Assembly (NCBI GenBank): GCA_029783825.1
Contig: JAREIK010010144.1
Location: 1-64,000, forward strand
DNA length: 64,000 nucleotides
Source of the DNA: Sapria himalayana
Lineage: Eukaryota; Streptophyta; Magnoliopsida; Malpighiales; Rafflesiaceae
Direction: 5' to 3'
Both the position numbers and the translations under genes were made by a program. How positions within the stretch are numbered: position 1 is the stretch's first letter; each line of letters begins with the position of its first letter. The notes under the pieces were generated by a model. The model made no database searches, had not been told where the DNA came from, and was given only the letters and a program-made list of their open reading frames with translations. Positions 50,831 through 63,260 of the stretch are shown here, piece by piece.

Positions 50831-52640
50831 TTGTTTAAGTAGTTTTTGAAGGAAATATCAAAACATTTGAAGGAAATATCAAAACATTTGAAGTAATTCA
50901 ATTTCATGCTACGTGTTTCAAGATATGCATCTCATAAATCAAATTGTTAAAAAAATGATATGGCATAATTTGATAATTAAAAAAATTATGATTGAGAAAA
51001 ATTAAAATGTTAATAGTATGCCACATAATTTTGATATATTCTAAATGGAATATAATTTGATATATTTTAGATGTCTTTTCATGTTTTAAAAAATCATACC
51101 TAGAAAAAATAAAAGTAATATTCTAAATGTATTTTTATTAAAATATAATATCATGATGATAAAAAAAGCAAGCATCATGAAAAGTTAATTGACATTATCA
51201 AATATCATGTTAATAGGATAGTATAGGAAATAACTAATAATGATGTTAAACATCATTATAAAAAATTGTGAAAATCATTCAAAATTATCAAAACATGAAA
51301 TAACATATTTTCAAATAAATCTTAAAATATCATTAAATGCATAAAAAAATCCATCAATAATATTTAATTTATTGTATCAATGTGTGAACACTAAAGAAAA
51401 ATATTGATGAGTATTCTCCAATTTTCAATCAACATGAATCAAAAATCTTAGAACACACAAAAAACATTGATAATTTATCAATAACATTAGTAACAACGAA
51501 ACACAATAGAAATATTGATAATATAATTCCACAAAATTTATAGATTTTTATTAAAAAACATTGTGCCTCCCAATATAAATATCTAAAATATACAACATAT
51601 CCAATACTTACATCAATGATATTTATAACATCAAACAAATTTCAGTGTCATTAACCCTAATTGAATTATGAAAATTTTTAACTAATATTATTATAAAAAT
51701 GTGCTCTAAATATTATTAGTTATAAATATAATTTATTATTTTCAAAAAAAAATCATTGAACAAATTTTAAAGTTTCTGAATAATATGGAAAAACATAATG
51801 CTTCATGGAAGAAAATAATGTAACATCATATAAAGAAAAATTTTACTAATCCTTCTCTTCTACCTACCAAACATTGATGCTTTAGCTCTTTCAATTTATG
51901 ATTGACTATTAAGGACCAATTTTTTTAGAAGAATAATGATTAAGAAAATTTGATAACAAAGATGAGCTTTTATAAATTTAAAACTTCAATATTCAAAATC
52001 ATGATATAATCAAGAATATATTATGAAAATTAAAATTTGATTCATCTATTATCCTAGCAAATAATTGGATAAGTATGCATTTTTAAAATTATGAATTCTA
52101 ACATAATAAAAAATTTTACCTACTCATATCAGCTACTCTATTCCATGTTTATTGATCCTAGTTTATATTGTGATAATCATCAATACTACTTAACTCTGGT
52201 TCATAATATGAATGTCATTAAATCATGCACGAGATTAATTTGATCACCAACAAAAGCCCAAACTACACTAGTAATCATGGAAAAGAGCTATTATGTATTT
52301 AAATAATTGAATTATATAAGGATACCTATTGTATACATGTGCAAAAAAAGCTATTTTAGTTATACATAAAGTCATGAAAAAGTCAAAATCCTAAAATTAC
52401 TCTAGCCTAAATGCCAGTTGAATGTTTGATATACAAATCACTCCTATAACTAAATTTAATATTAATTAAATGTGAATGCTAATTGAATGCATATTTTCTT
52501 TACTTTAATACTTCTCTTCATGTTGAAATATGTTTGTCAATAACTCCCAACATGCTAAGGTGCATGTGAATAACTAGGGCTTATAATTGCCTAGTTAATA
52601 AATTTGTGATTTGCTTTCATGGTTACATATAAGATGTTTT
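50831..52640. other. AT-rich internal sequence of the CACTA derivative
   Basis: A 22-bp direct duplication (GAAGGAAATATCAAAACATT) lies at 50857-50900. The rest is AT-rich without recognisable coding content. The part next to 52640 may contain the 3' LTR of the copia relic, but no LTR boundary was identified. Confidence 0.5.
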
Positions 52641-52644
52641 GACT

Positions 52645-52905
52645 TTTCCAATTTGGATTTTCTAATTGATTATGTGACAATCTAATTCAATATATTTCTA
52701 ATGCTCATGGAAAACAAAGTTGGTAGCAATGTGCAAGGTTATGTGACCATCACAAAATAAATTTGCTACTTCCAAATGAGAAACTTGTCAATCCTTCAAC
52801 AAGTATCTCAAGCAAGTGAGTTCATAGGTAAATGCAAACTCGGACCAATATTCTGCCTCTACTAATGATATTTACACCTTTGATTGTTTCTCACACTTCT
52901 ATGGC
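52645..52905 (-). pseudogene. Ty1/copia RNase H relic
   Basis: On the minus strand, translation gives EKQSKV, then SLVEAEYWSEFAFTYELTCL, RYLLKD, a stop, QVSHLEVANLFCDGHITLHI, ATNFVFHEH, a stop, KYIELDCHII and KIQI. This follows the conserved C-terminal RNase H region of plant copia polyproteins (family pattern SSAEAEYRSMA, CELTWLRYLLKDL, LFCDN, ALHIAANPVFHERTKHIE, DCHFVR). Three stops show decay. Only this end of the polyprotein was recognised, nested inside the CACTA derivative. It is unrelated to the gypsy relic at 10.3-10.8 kb. Confidence 0.9.
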
Positions 52906-53048
52906 ACAAGTAACTTACCAAAAAAGTATAATAACTTATCAATTACCATTATTTAATTGGATATCTTTCTATATTGGAATCATATTCAGAGACAACAAAA
53001 ATAGAACCCATAAACATTAGGATTTGTTTTTTCCCAAGTTATAGAAGT

Positions 53049-53132
53049 AGAAAACATTAAGCATAATTATTTTTCTTAAGATACAAAAATAGAAAACATT
53101 AAGCATAATTATTTTTCTTATGATACAAAAAC
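53049..53132. repeat. 42-bp tandem duplication
   Basis: AGAAAACATTAAGCATAATT followed by ATTTTTCTTA and GATACAAAAA occurs at 53049 and again at 53091, with a third degenerate start at 53133. Confidence 0.85.
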
Positions 53133-53799
53133 AGAAAACAATATGCAAACATTTAGTATTTGAAATAAATTAAACTATAAAAAATTAAACAATAAAAAAA
53201 CAAAGTTTACACTAATCATTTATTATTTTATTAATAGTGTAGAGTCAAAATCATATAATGATATGAAAATAGAAGAAAGAAGAAAAAAAAATTGGTGGAA
53301 AATTAAAAAAAAATAAAACCCAAATATTCTGTAAAAACCAAACTACGCCCGTATGAACATGACTTGTGATGTCCTCGTAAAACTTCTGATCGGCTATTGC
53401 CGTAGCTTGTGGCAGCACAATTCTGAGATGTGCTCATCCTCTTCTCCTCGCCTACTTGAGCCAACTTGAACATTCCCTCACTAATATTGATAGTCACAAA
53501 ATCATGAGCTCTTATGTCTCTTGCAACAAATACATTTAATCATTTTCTTTATGTTTGTCAATAAAATTTAATTTAAATGTATATTGATTAAATTATATTT
53601 ATGTTTTTCAATAATAAATATATTGATAAAATTATTAAATATTTAATTTTTAATTGAACATTTTGAATTTTTTGTGGTTATATCAAGAAGCTAATTCAAA
53701 AATTTGAAACAAATTAATTTATTATATGATTAGTAATCAGCAACATTAATTAAAAAAAACATTAACTTAAAAATATTGTAATATTATTCTGATATTTTA

Positions 53800-54349
53800 T
53801 GTCATTAAAATGTTTGGAAATCTCGCTAAATCCATCGCTATATCCTGGTTGTAATTAGCTAGAAAAATATGTTGCTAAATCTGGCGTTATACCAAATATG
53901 TAATTAGCCAAGAAAATTCCATCTAAAATCCATCACTATATCAAGGATGTAATTAGCTAGGGAAATTCTGTCTCTAAATCGATAGCTATATTCCAGATGT
54001 AAATAACTAGAGATATTTCCTTGCTAAATCCGTTGCTATATTTGTGGCTTTTCATTACACGGAAATTTACAAAAAAAATAACGACGAATTATTTCTGGAT
54101 CGAATTAGCTATGAAAATTACGTCGGTAAATCTATCGCAAAATTTACGGTTTTTTGTTGCATAGAAATTTACGAATAATATAGTGGGGAAATATTTTCAA
54201 AAGTGAAATTCCATCGCTAATCCATCTCTAAATTTTATTTCAATAAAAAATTAGAAATCCCTTACTATTCTTTAGCTAATACCTCACAATTTAGCTAGAG
54301 AATGATCCCTAGATAAACTTTCCTAGCTAAATTGACATTTTTTGAAGTG
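53800..54349 (-). mobile_element. Second terminus and subterminal repeats of the CACTA derivative
   Basis: Contains a spaced motif close to TAAATC(C/G)NTNGCTATAT, followed at intervals by GTAATTAGCTAG(G/A)GAAAT, at least four times (about 53825, 53880, 53930, 53980). It ends TTTTTTGAAGTG at 54349. The repeat consensus differs from that of the opposite end, consistent with this being the 5' end of the family. Confidence 0.8.
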
Positions 54350-57300
54350 TATCTATCTATCTAGCTATCTATCTATCTATCTAACTATCTATCTATCTAT
54401 CTTTATATCTATATATCTAACTTTCTGTCTTTCTATCTATCAATCTTCCTATTTATCTGTCTATTTATCTATCTATCGATCTGTTTATCTTTAAATCTGT
54501 CTGTCTATATTTCTATCTATGTATCTATCAATCGATTTGACTGGCTATCTGTATATATGTGTGTATTTCTGTCTATCTATTTGTCTATCAATCTGTCTCT
54601 CTATCTGTATATATATATATTTGTGTGTGTGTGTGTGTGTCTATATATATGTATATCTATCTATCTATCTATATATCTATCTATTTTGTCTATCTATTAG
54701 ACTATCATTTTGTCAATCTATGTGTCTATTTATTAGTTTATCTATCTATCAAACTATCTATATATTCGACTAATAATCTATAAAAATTTCTATCTATCTA
54801 TCTAGCTATCTATTTGTCTATATATCAATCTATTAATAAGTCTATCTATCTATATATTAATCTGTCTATCAATCAATCTATCTAATAGTCTATCAATCTA
54901 TATATAGATATGTCAATCAATCTATTTATCAATCTATTTTTAAATCTATCGATCAATATATCATTATATCTATTTATCTATCTCTCTATATCTATCTATC
55001 AATCTATCTAACTATCTGTCTATCAATAAATCTAGCTAACTCTCTATCTATCTATATAATATCTATCTGTCAATTTTTCTATCTAATAAACTATAGATAA
55101 ATCTATCTATCTATCTATCAATCTTTCAGTCTATAAATCTATCTATGAAAATGTTTATCTATCTATCAATCAATCTATCAATAAATCTATCAAATTATCT
55201 ATCTATCTATTTATCTATCTTTCATTCATTCTTTCTATGTGTATATAGATTTGTCTGTCAATCTACCTATCTATCTTTCTAGCAATCTTTCTAGCTATCT
55301 TTCAATCTATCAAACTATCTATCTATCTATTTTTCTATTAATCTATCTATCTATTTATCAATCTATTTATTTGTCTATCTATCTATTTATCTATCTAACT
55401 ATCTAACTATCTATCTCTGTATCAATATATCTATTTATCTATCTATCTATATATCTATCTATCTGTATATCTATCTATCTATCTATTTATCTATATGTCT
55501 ATATTTCTATCTATCTATTTATTTATTTATCTATCTATCAGACTATCTATCTAACTATATATTTGTCTTTCTTTATATCAGTCTATTTATCTTTATATTT
55601 ATCTATCTATATATTTTTCTATCAGTCTATTTGTCTATCTTTATGCCTTTCTATCTAGTTGTCTAACTGTTTGTCAATCTAATTATCTATCTAACTAACT
55701 AACTATCTATCTATCTATTTATATATCTATCTATCTTTCTGTCTATCTTTCTATCTGTCTACCTATCTATCTTTAAATCTATCTGTCTATCTATATGTTT
55801 ATCTATGTATATATCTATCTTTCTATCTATATGTATATCTATTTATCTATCTTTCTTTCTTTCTTTCTATCTATCTATGTATCTATATATTTATCTATCT
55901 TTCTATCTAAATTTTTATTTATCTATCTATCTTTTGATCTATCTATCTGTCTATTTATTTGTGTATCAATTTGTCTCTCTATCTATCTTCTATGTGTATA
56001 TATTTCTATTTTTCTTTCTAACTATATATCTGACTATCTATATTTCTATATATCTGTCTATCTTTTAGTCTATCTATCTGAAAATAATATATCGATTTAT
56101 TTTTCTATCTATCATTCTATCTTTTTGTCTATCTATCATTTATCTATCTATCTAAAAATCTAAAATTGATTTATTTATCAATATGTCTATCAATCAATCT
56201 ATCTATCTATTTATTAATCAATTTTTCAATGTATCTCTCAATTTTTCTATAAATTTCACTATCAATCTATCTATCTATTTATCTTCCTTTCTATCAATCT
56301 ATCTAATATTCTATCTATTTTTCTATCAAATTTTTTATCTGTATATCTATCTATATATCAAGTTATCTATATATCTATGTATCTATCTATCTATATATTT
56401 ATATATCTATCTAACTATTTATATATCTATTTGTTTATCTATCTGTCTATTTGCCTGTCTATCTACATATCTCTCTATCTATCTATTTATATATCTATCT
56501 AATTGAATATCTATTTATCAATCTAAATGTATATCTATCTGTCTAGTTATCTATCTATCTATCTCTCTATCTATCTATATATCAATCTATATATCTATCT
56601 ATATATCTATATTTTTGTCTATATATCTATCAATCTATTTATAGGTATATCTTTATACTTATATATCTATCTATCTGTCAAGCTATCTGTCTATAATTCT
56701 ATCCAATAATATATATATATCTATCTGTCTATATATATGTCCATCAATCTTTCTATCTTTATATCAATCTTTTTGTTTATATATCTATCAATCTATTTAT
56801 AGGTATATCTTTATTCTTATTTATCTATCTATCTGTCTGTCAAGCTATCTCTCTATAATTCTATCCAATAATATATATATCTATTTGTCTATATATATGT
56901 CTATCAATCTATCTATCAATTTTCTATCTTTATGTATGTCTATATATCTATCTATATATCTTTCTTTCTATATGTCTATCTATCTAACTATCTTATTATC
57001 TATCTATCATATTATCTATCTATTTTTATTTCTATCTTTTTATATATCTATCTGTTTATCTATCTATCTATCATACTTTATATCTATCTATCTATATGAC
57101 TATCTATATATCTATTTTTCTATCTATTTATTTGTTTATCTATCTTTATATCTATTTATCTATCTATTTTTCTAATAATATGTTGATATATTTGTATATC
57201 TATCAATTTATCTATCTATCTATCTGTCTATCAATCTATCTATCTATCAATTTATGAATAGTTTTATCTTTCTATATATTAATCTTTCTTTCAATCTATA

Positions 57301-58781
57301 TATCAATTAGTCAATTAATCTATTTTTATATCTATCAATCTATCAATCAATCTGTCTATATATATATCTATCTATCTATTCGTCTTTATTTTTGGCTATC
57401 TATATGCGTGTCTCTCAATCTATTTGTATGTCTATATATCTATTTATTTATTTGTCGGTCTGTGTGTATATCTATCTATGTGTCATTCTATATTTATATC
57501 TATTAGGCTATCTTTTTGTCTATATATATATATATATGTATGTATTTATCTATCTACCTATCTTTATATCTAGCTATCTTTCAATATGCTTATCTATCTT
57601 TCTAGCAAACTTTCTATATTTTTGACTATATATCTATATAAAAAAGTCTATCTATGTGTCTATCTATTTGACTATCTATTTTTCTATCTATTTGTTATAT
57701 CTATCTATCTAAATAAATATGTCTATCTATCAATATTTCAATCTATCTATCTACGTGTCTACTTGTTTATCAATTTATAGACAGATTGATAGACTTACAT
57801 GTCTACTTGTTTATCAATATTGATAAATAAATATGTTTATCAATATTTATATCTATTTATAGACAGATTGATGATACATAGACATATATTTACCTGTCTA
57901 CTTGTATATTTGTCTATCTATCTATTTATCTAACTTTCTATATGTCTATCAGTCTATCTGTCTATTTGTCTATATGTCTATCTTTATGTCAATGTGTCTA
58001 TATCGGTCAATCTATCAATCTATATATCTATCTATCTTTCTATATATCTATCAATCTATGTGTCTGTCTATCTGTATATCTATCTATCTATCTATCTTTG
58101 TTTATCTTTCTATCTTTCTATCTATCTATTTGTCTATTTGTCAATATGTCTATTTATCAATCTATCTATCTATCTATCTATCAACCTATCTATCTATTTT
58201 TTTTGTCTATCATCATATCTGTCGATGTGTATACATGTCTATCAATCTATATATCTATCTATTTATCTATAAGTCTACCAGTCTATTAGACTATTTATCT
58301 ATCAATCAATTTGTATATTTATCTATCTGTCTATCTATGTATCTATATATTTATCTGTCTATCTATCATTCTATTTGACTATCTATCAATATATTTATCT
58401 ATAAATCTATTTATTTGTCTATTTATCTATCTCTCTACCGACCTATCTATCTATCTATTTATCTTTATATCTGTCAATCTTTCTATCTATCTATCTTTCT
58501 AATTATCTATCTATCAGTCTATCTATCTATTTATCTATATGTCTACTTTTCTATTTGTCTATCTATTTATCTATCAATGTCTATCTATCATTTTGCCTTT
58601 TATTCTTTTTATCTATCTATCAAGCAATTTATCTATATAGCTACCTATCTATTTATCTATCTATCTATATATTTGTCAATCTATCTATATATCTATTGAT
58701 CAAAATATCTATCTATCTATTTATATACATGTCTATCTATCTATCTATCTATATATATATATGTTTGTCAATCTCTCGGTA

Positions 58782-58812
<31 letters not shown>

Positions 58813-60936
58813 ATAGGTATCTCTCTATCAATCAATCAACCTATCGATCCATCCATCTATCTATCTTTATATCTATTTATGTATTTATGTATCTATCTAT
58901 CTATCTATATATCTATCTATTTATCAATCTATATATCTATCTATCTTTATATCTATCTATTTTTGGATCTATCTATCTATCTATATATCTAACTATCTAT
59001 TTATCTATAAGTCTATCAATTTTTTTATCTATCTAACATAATATATATTTATCTGTTTGTCTATCTCTCTGTCTATCTCTCTTTCTATCTATCTATTTAT
59101 CTCTCTTTCTATCTCTCTATCTATCTATCTATCTTTCTATCTATCTATTTTTCTTTCTATCGATTTATCTAATTATCTTTTTATATATCTATCTATCTAC
59201 ATGTCAATTTATGTAGTTGTTTATTTATCTATCTTTATAAATATCTATCTTTTTAATTATTTATGTGCCTAATTATCTATCTATCTTAATTTCTTTGTAT
59301 CTATCTATCTATCTATTTATCTTTCTATTTATCTATCTATCTTTTTATCTCTCTATCTATCTATCTATTTGTCTATATATCGATATGATCTATCCATCTT
59401 TCTTTCTCTCTATCTGTCTATTTATCTTTCTGTGTTTCTTTTTTACTATAGATGTATATATCAATCTACACGTGTCTATTTTTCTTTTATCTCTCTCTAT
59501 CTATCTAATGGTCTATCTATTTATAAATTTGTTTATCTTTATTCTATCTTTCTATCTGTCTGTCTGTCTGTTAATCTATCTTTCTATCAAACTACCTATT
59601 CATCAAAATATCTATTTATTTGTCTATCTATCTATTTGTCTATATATCTATATATCTATCTTTTCTTTCTATCATTCCTTCTATCTCTCTATATGTATAT
59701 TTATCTATCATTTTATTCATATATTTGTCTATCTATCTTTTATCTATCTATCTATCTGTCTACCAATCTATCTATCTTTTTATTTATCTATGTATCTATC
59801 TATTTGTCTGTCTATTTAACTATCTATATATTTATCTATATAGATATCAATTTGTCTTTATATCTTTGAATTGATCTATATATCTATCTATCTATTAGTA
59901 TATCTATCTATTTGTCTATTTGTCTATTTCTCTATCAGACTATGTTTCTATCTATATATTTGTCTTTTTGTCTATTTAGATATATGTATATCTATCTACA
60001 AGTCTTTCTATCAATCAATCTATCAATCTATCAATCTATCAATCTACCTATCTATCTCTTTTTATCTTTCTCTATATCTACCAATCTATCTGTCTATCTA
60101 TCAGTCTATTTGTCAATTAGTCTATATGTCTTTCTATCAATTTGTCTATCTATAAATTTATCTATCTATCTATCAAATTATCTATCTATCTATCAATTTA
60201 TCTATCTATCTATCAATTAATCAATTAATCAAAGAAACTATCTATTAATCAATCAATCAATCTCTCTATCATTCTATTTATCTATTTATCTATTTGTCTG
60301 TCTGTCTAGCAATTTATATATTTTTCTATCTATTAATTTGTTCATCTTTCTATTTATTAATCTAACTATCTATATATCTATCTATCTATATATCAGTATA
60401 TTTGTCAATCAATCAATTAATCTATCTATCTAACTATCTATTTGTCTATCTATCTATCTAGCTGTCTGTTTACTTTTGTTCTTTCTATCTATCTAGATGT
60501 CTATCTATCTATTTCTCTATTTTCCTATCTATCGACTTGTCTATCTATCTTTCTTTCTATCTGTCTATCTATTTGTCTATCTGTCTATCTATCTATTTGT
60601 CTATCTGTCTATCTATCTATTTGTCTATCTGTCTATCTATCTATCTATCTCTCTATCTATCTATTTGTCTACCAATCTATTTGTCTATATGTCTTTCTTA
60701 TTATCTATATATTTATATATTTGACTATCTGTCTATGTGTCTATATGCCTATTTATTTATCTATCTATCTATCTTTCTAGCTATATATGCGTCTCTCTGT
60801 CTATCTATTTATCTATCTATCTATTTGGCTATCTATTTGTTTTTCTATTTATTTGTTTATCTGTCTATCTATCTATCTTTCTATCTATATATTTATATAT
60901 CTATATATCTACCTATCTATCTATCAATTTTTTCTA
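54350..60936. repeat. Longest TATC array (about 6.6 kb)
   Basis: Degenerate TATC units from the CACTA end at 54349 to the next CACTA end at 60937. It contains a GT run (54622-54640), a 158-bp tandem duplication (about 56615-56930), a small patch in reverse orientation (57776-57872) and a 24-bp higher-order repeat with three copies (ATTTGTCTATCTGTCTATCT at 60571, 60595 and 60619). Open frames here are Tyr-Leu-Ser-Ile repeats. Confidence 0.96.
56615..56930. repeat. 158-bp tandem duplication within the TATC array
   Basis: The landmark ATAGGTATATCTTTAT occurs at 56641 and 56799, CAAGCTATCT after each, then TAATTCTATCCAATAATATA and TATATATGT. Two copies differ by scattered point changes. Confidence 0.9.
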
Positions 60937-62449
60937 CACTATAAGAAATTATCTTTTTAGCTACGAAAATTTAGCTCGGAAAATAATCCCTAGCTAATTT
61001 GCGAGGGATTATCTAGGGAATAGCAAGAGATATTGATTTTATATTGAATAACAATTTTTTGATAGATTAGAGACCAAAAATTTCGATGGAAAAATCTCCT
61101 TAACTAATATTTTCATAAATTTTTGCACAATGATTGGCGGCAAATTTAGTAGTGACTTTAGAGATGGATTTTCCCTAACTAATTAGCTCGACAAAAAATC
61201 TCTCGCTAAATCATTATCTGGATTAATATTTTTATAATTATATATTAATAACAATGATTAGTCCTTAAATTATTATTTTCACAAAAAATATCTATTTAGC
61301 TATTGATTTTCCCTAGTTATTTAGCTCGAAATTATTTCTATCATTAATCTCTACTAAATTATTTTTTTTGTTTTTTATATTATTTGTTTTAATATATGAT
61401 GAAATTGTGTATTAAAGTTTTGTCATTGTCTATGGATGAGGGATCCTTGAAAGACATCTTCTCCTCATATAATTATAAAAATAACATATTATAAATAAAT
61501 AATTTCAAATATATATAAATACAAATAAAAATTTATATTAATAAAGACTAACATAACTATTTTTATGATAATACAATTTTAAAAATATATACAAAATATT
61601 TTTTGAATTAATTTATAATGATGTTTTATTATTTGTATTAATACATAAATTAAATAATTAATTCTATAATTATAAACAATTTTTAAAATATTTGAAATAA
61701 TAAATGAACAGACATACATTTGTGTTAATAAAAACCTAAAATTATTATTTATATGCTTCTAAAACAAATATTTATAAAAAATCTAAATTAACAAATAAAC
61801 AAGTAAATATTTATATTAATAAAACTTAAAAAAAATCTAATGATTATAAAATTTTTTTAAAAAACTATTACTAAAAGTTTAGAAATATTTGAATAATAAA
61901 AAAATAATATTTTTCATTAAATTTAAAATAAAATAAAATAAATTGATTTTTAAGGATAAATAAATTGATGTTTTAATTACATCCAAAAACTTTAACGAGT
62001 TATACAAAAAATATTTCCTAGTGTTTATTAGAAGAATACTTCATGTGTTTTTTTACTATTAAAAAAAAGTTTTATAAAATTTACTAATGATATTTTTTTG
62101 TTCTCAATGCAATTAAAATTATTTTTATCCCTATTAACACTTTTGAAAATCACTACCAAACTGACCCTAGATTGATTTTAATTGAAGTTTTCCTTTTGCC
62201 TCTACTAAAATTTATAAGAATTAAAACATTGAGTAAATTATTATAGTAAATTAAAAAGAAAATAAAAAATAATATTAAATTTAAAATAAAATATGTAATC
62301 TTAAAATAACAAATAAATAAATAAATATTAATATTTTAAACTATAAACAAGTTAAATATGAATGATAACCATATTGGTGGCCAACCAAAATAGCATCAAG
62401 GAGGCAATATTTTCTGTATTTTCTGAAACATGATGTGTCATGAATCATA

Positions 62450-63260
62450 ACCTAATTAGTGTTCTTTCAATTTGAAGACCTCATGTTGTGTTAGCATTTG
62501 TTCCATTATTTGGTCCATGCTTTCAGTTTTTGATGAAGAACGGAATATATGATCTTTGAAATTGATTTGATGATCTAACTTGATAATTTTGATCAATCTC
62601 ACACAAGATAATTTTTTTTCCATGTATTTTTTTGAAAAGTTTAAGCTCTCTATTCTTACCATTCATTAATATTAGGTATCCACTTTAGCAGGTGATAGGA
62701 GGAACTGTGTACCTAGGATTGACTTTAACAACCAAGAAAAAATGGAAGTGAGTCCTTGGAATCTACTGCTCAACAAATTTCTTATTATATATCAATCAGA
62801 TATCTGCTAGTAATCTCTCTAGAGCATCTTTTATTAATTTTATTTTTCTTATGTTATAATTACATGTTGATTACTTAATACCATGATACTGAATCTGTTT
62901 AATTTTCATATATCTGTCGAGACTGTTAGTTTATTCATTGGGCCTAATTTTTTCTGCATTTGCCCCATGGGCAACTTTTCTTTTGACCAAGGTTAGTATG
63001 ATTAAGTGTCAACTTTTTGTCTTCCTTTCATTTTTAAGCTGAAGTTTGATTTGATGATATTACTTTTGTAATACAAGAAGTTAAGGGTGTTGGTGCTGAG
63101 CTAACAGCAACAACTTTTTTGGCATTGGTAAATCTTACAAGCATTGTTAATTCTACTGCATGTTTGAATGTAAATATTCTGAAAAAATATGCATAAATTA
63201 GGTTATAGATATTTAAAAATTGGAAATAGGTTGGTGAACCTTTATGTACAACACCATAAA
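62450..63260. other. Possible captured gene fragment, unidentified
   Basis: Three places look exon-like. At about 62693-62746 a forward stretch (VIGGTVYLGLTLTTKKKW) lies between TTTAGCAG and GTGAGT. At about 62920-62990 a hydrophobic stretch (LGLIFSAFAPWATFLLTK) ends at AAGGTTAGT. At 63053-63130 a forward stretch (FVIQEVKGVGAELTATTFLA) is seen, while the minus strand is also open over 63034-63264. By analogy with the EDR2-like capture, this may be host DNA carried by the CACTA element. I do not recognise the protein, and the strand of any gene is uncertain. Confidence 0.35.

Larger units (their letters stand above)
48364..54349 (-). mobile_element. Gene-less CACTA deletion derivative (inverted)
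   Basis: The left end is TACTACAAAAAATCAA at 48364 (first base changed from C). The right end, read inward on the minus strand from 54349, is CACTTCAAAAAATGTCAA. Minus-strand order from 54349: subterminal repeats, AT-rich DNA with a copia relic, AT satellite (50830-50010), palindromic repeats (49985-49255), low-copy 3' segment (about 49250-48960) and the 3' end at 48364. This equals the order of the 10.8-22.5 kb element with the interval equivalent to about 13.8-21.2 kb, which holds both genes, missing. No transposase is present, so movement would need help from another element. The flanking bases do not give a perfect 3-bp duplication. Confidence 0.85.

Noticed and set aside
51429..51638. 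69-codon minus-strand frame
   Set aside because: Chance frame in AT-rich DNA, with no family resemblance.
53303..53497. 64-codon minus-strand frame of balanced composition near the copia relic
   Set aside because: No recognisable motif. It may be retroelement or captured DNA, but cannot be supported as a gene.
54519..60997. Open frames up to 184 codons in the longest TATC array
   Set aside because: Repeat-derived. Frames overlap each other and shift with each indel in the array.
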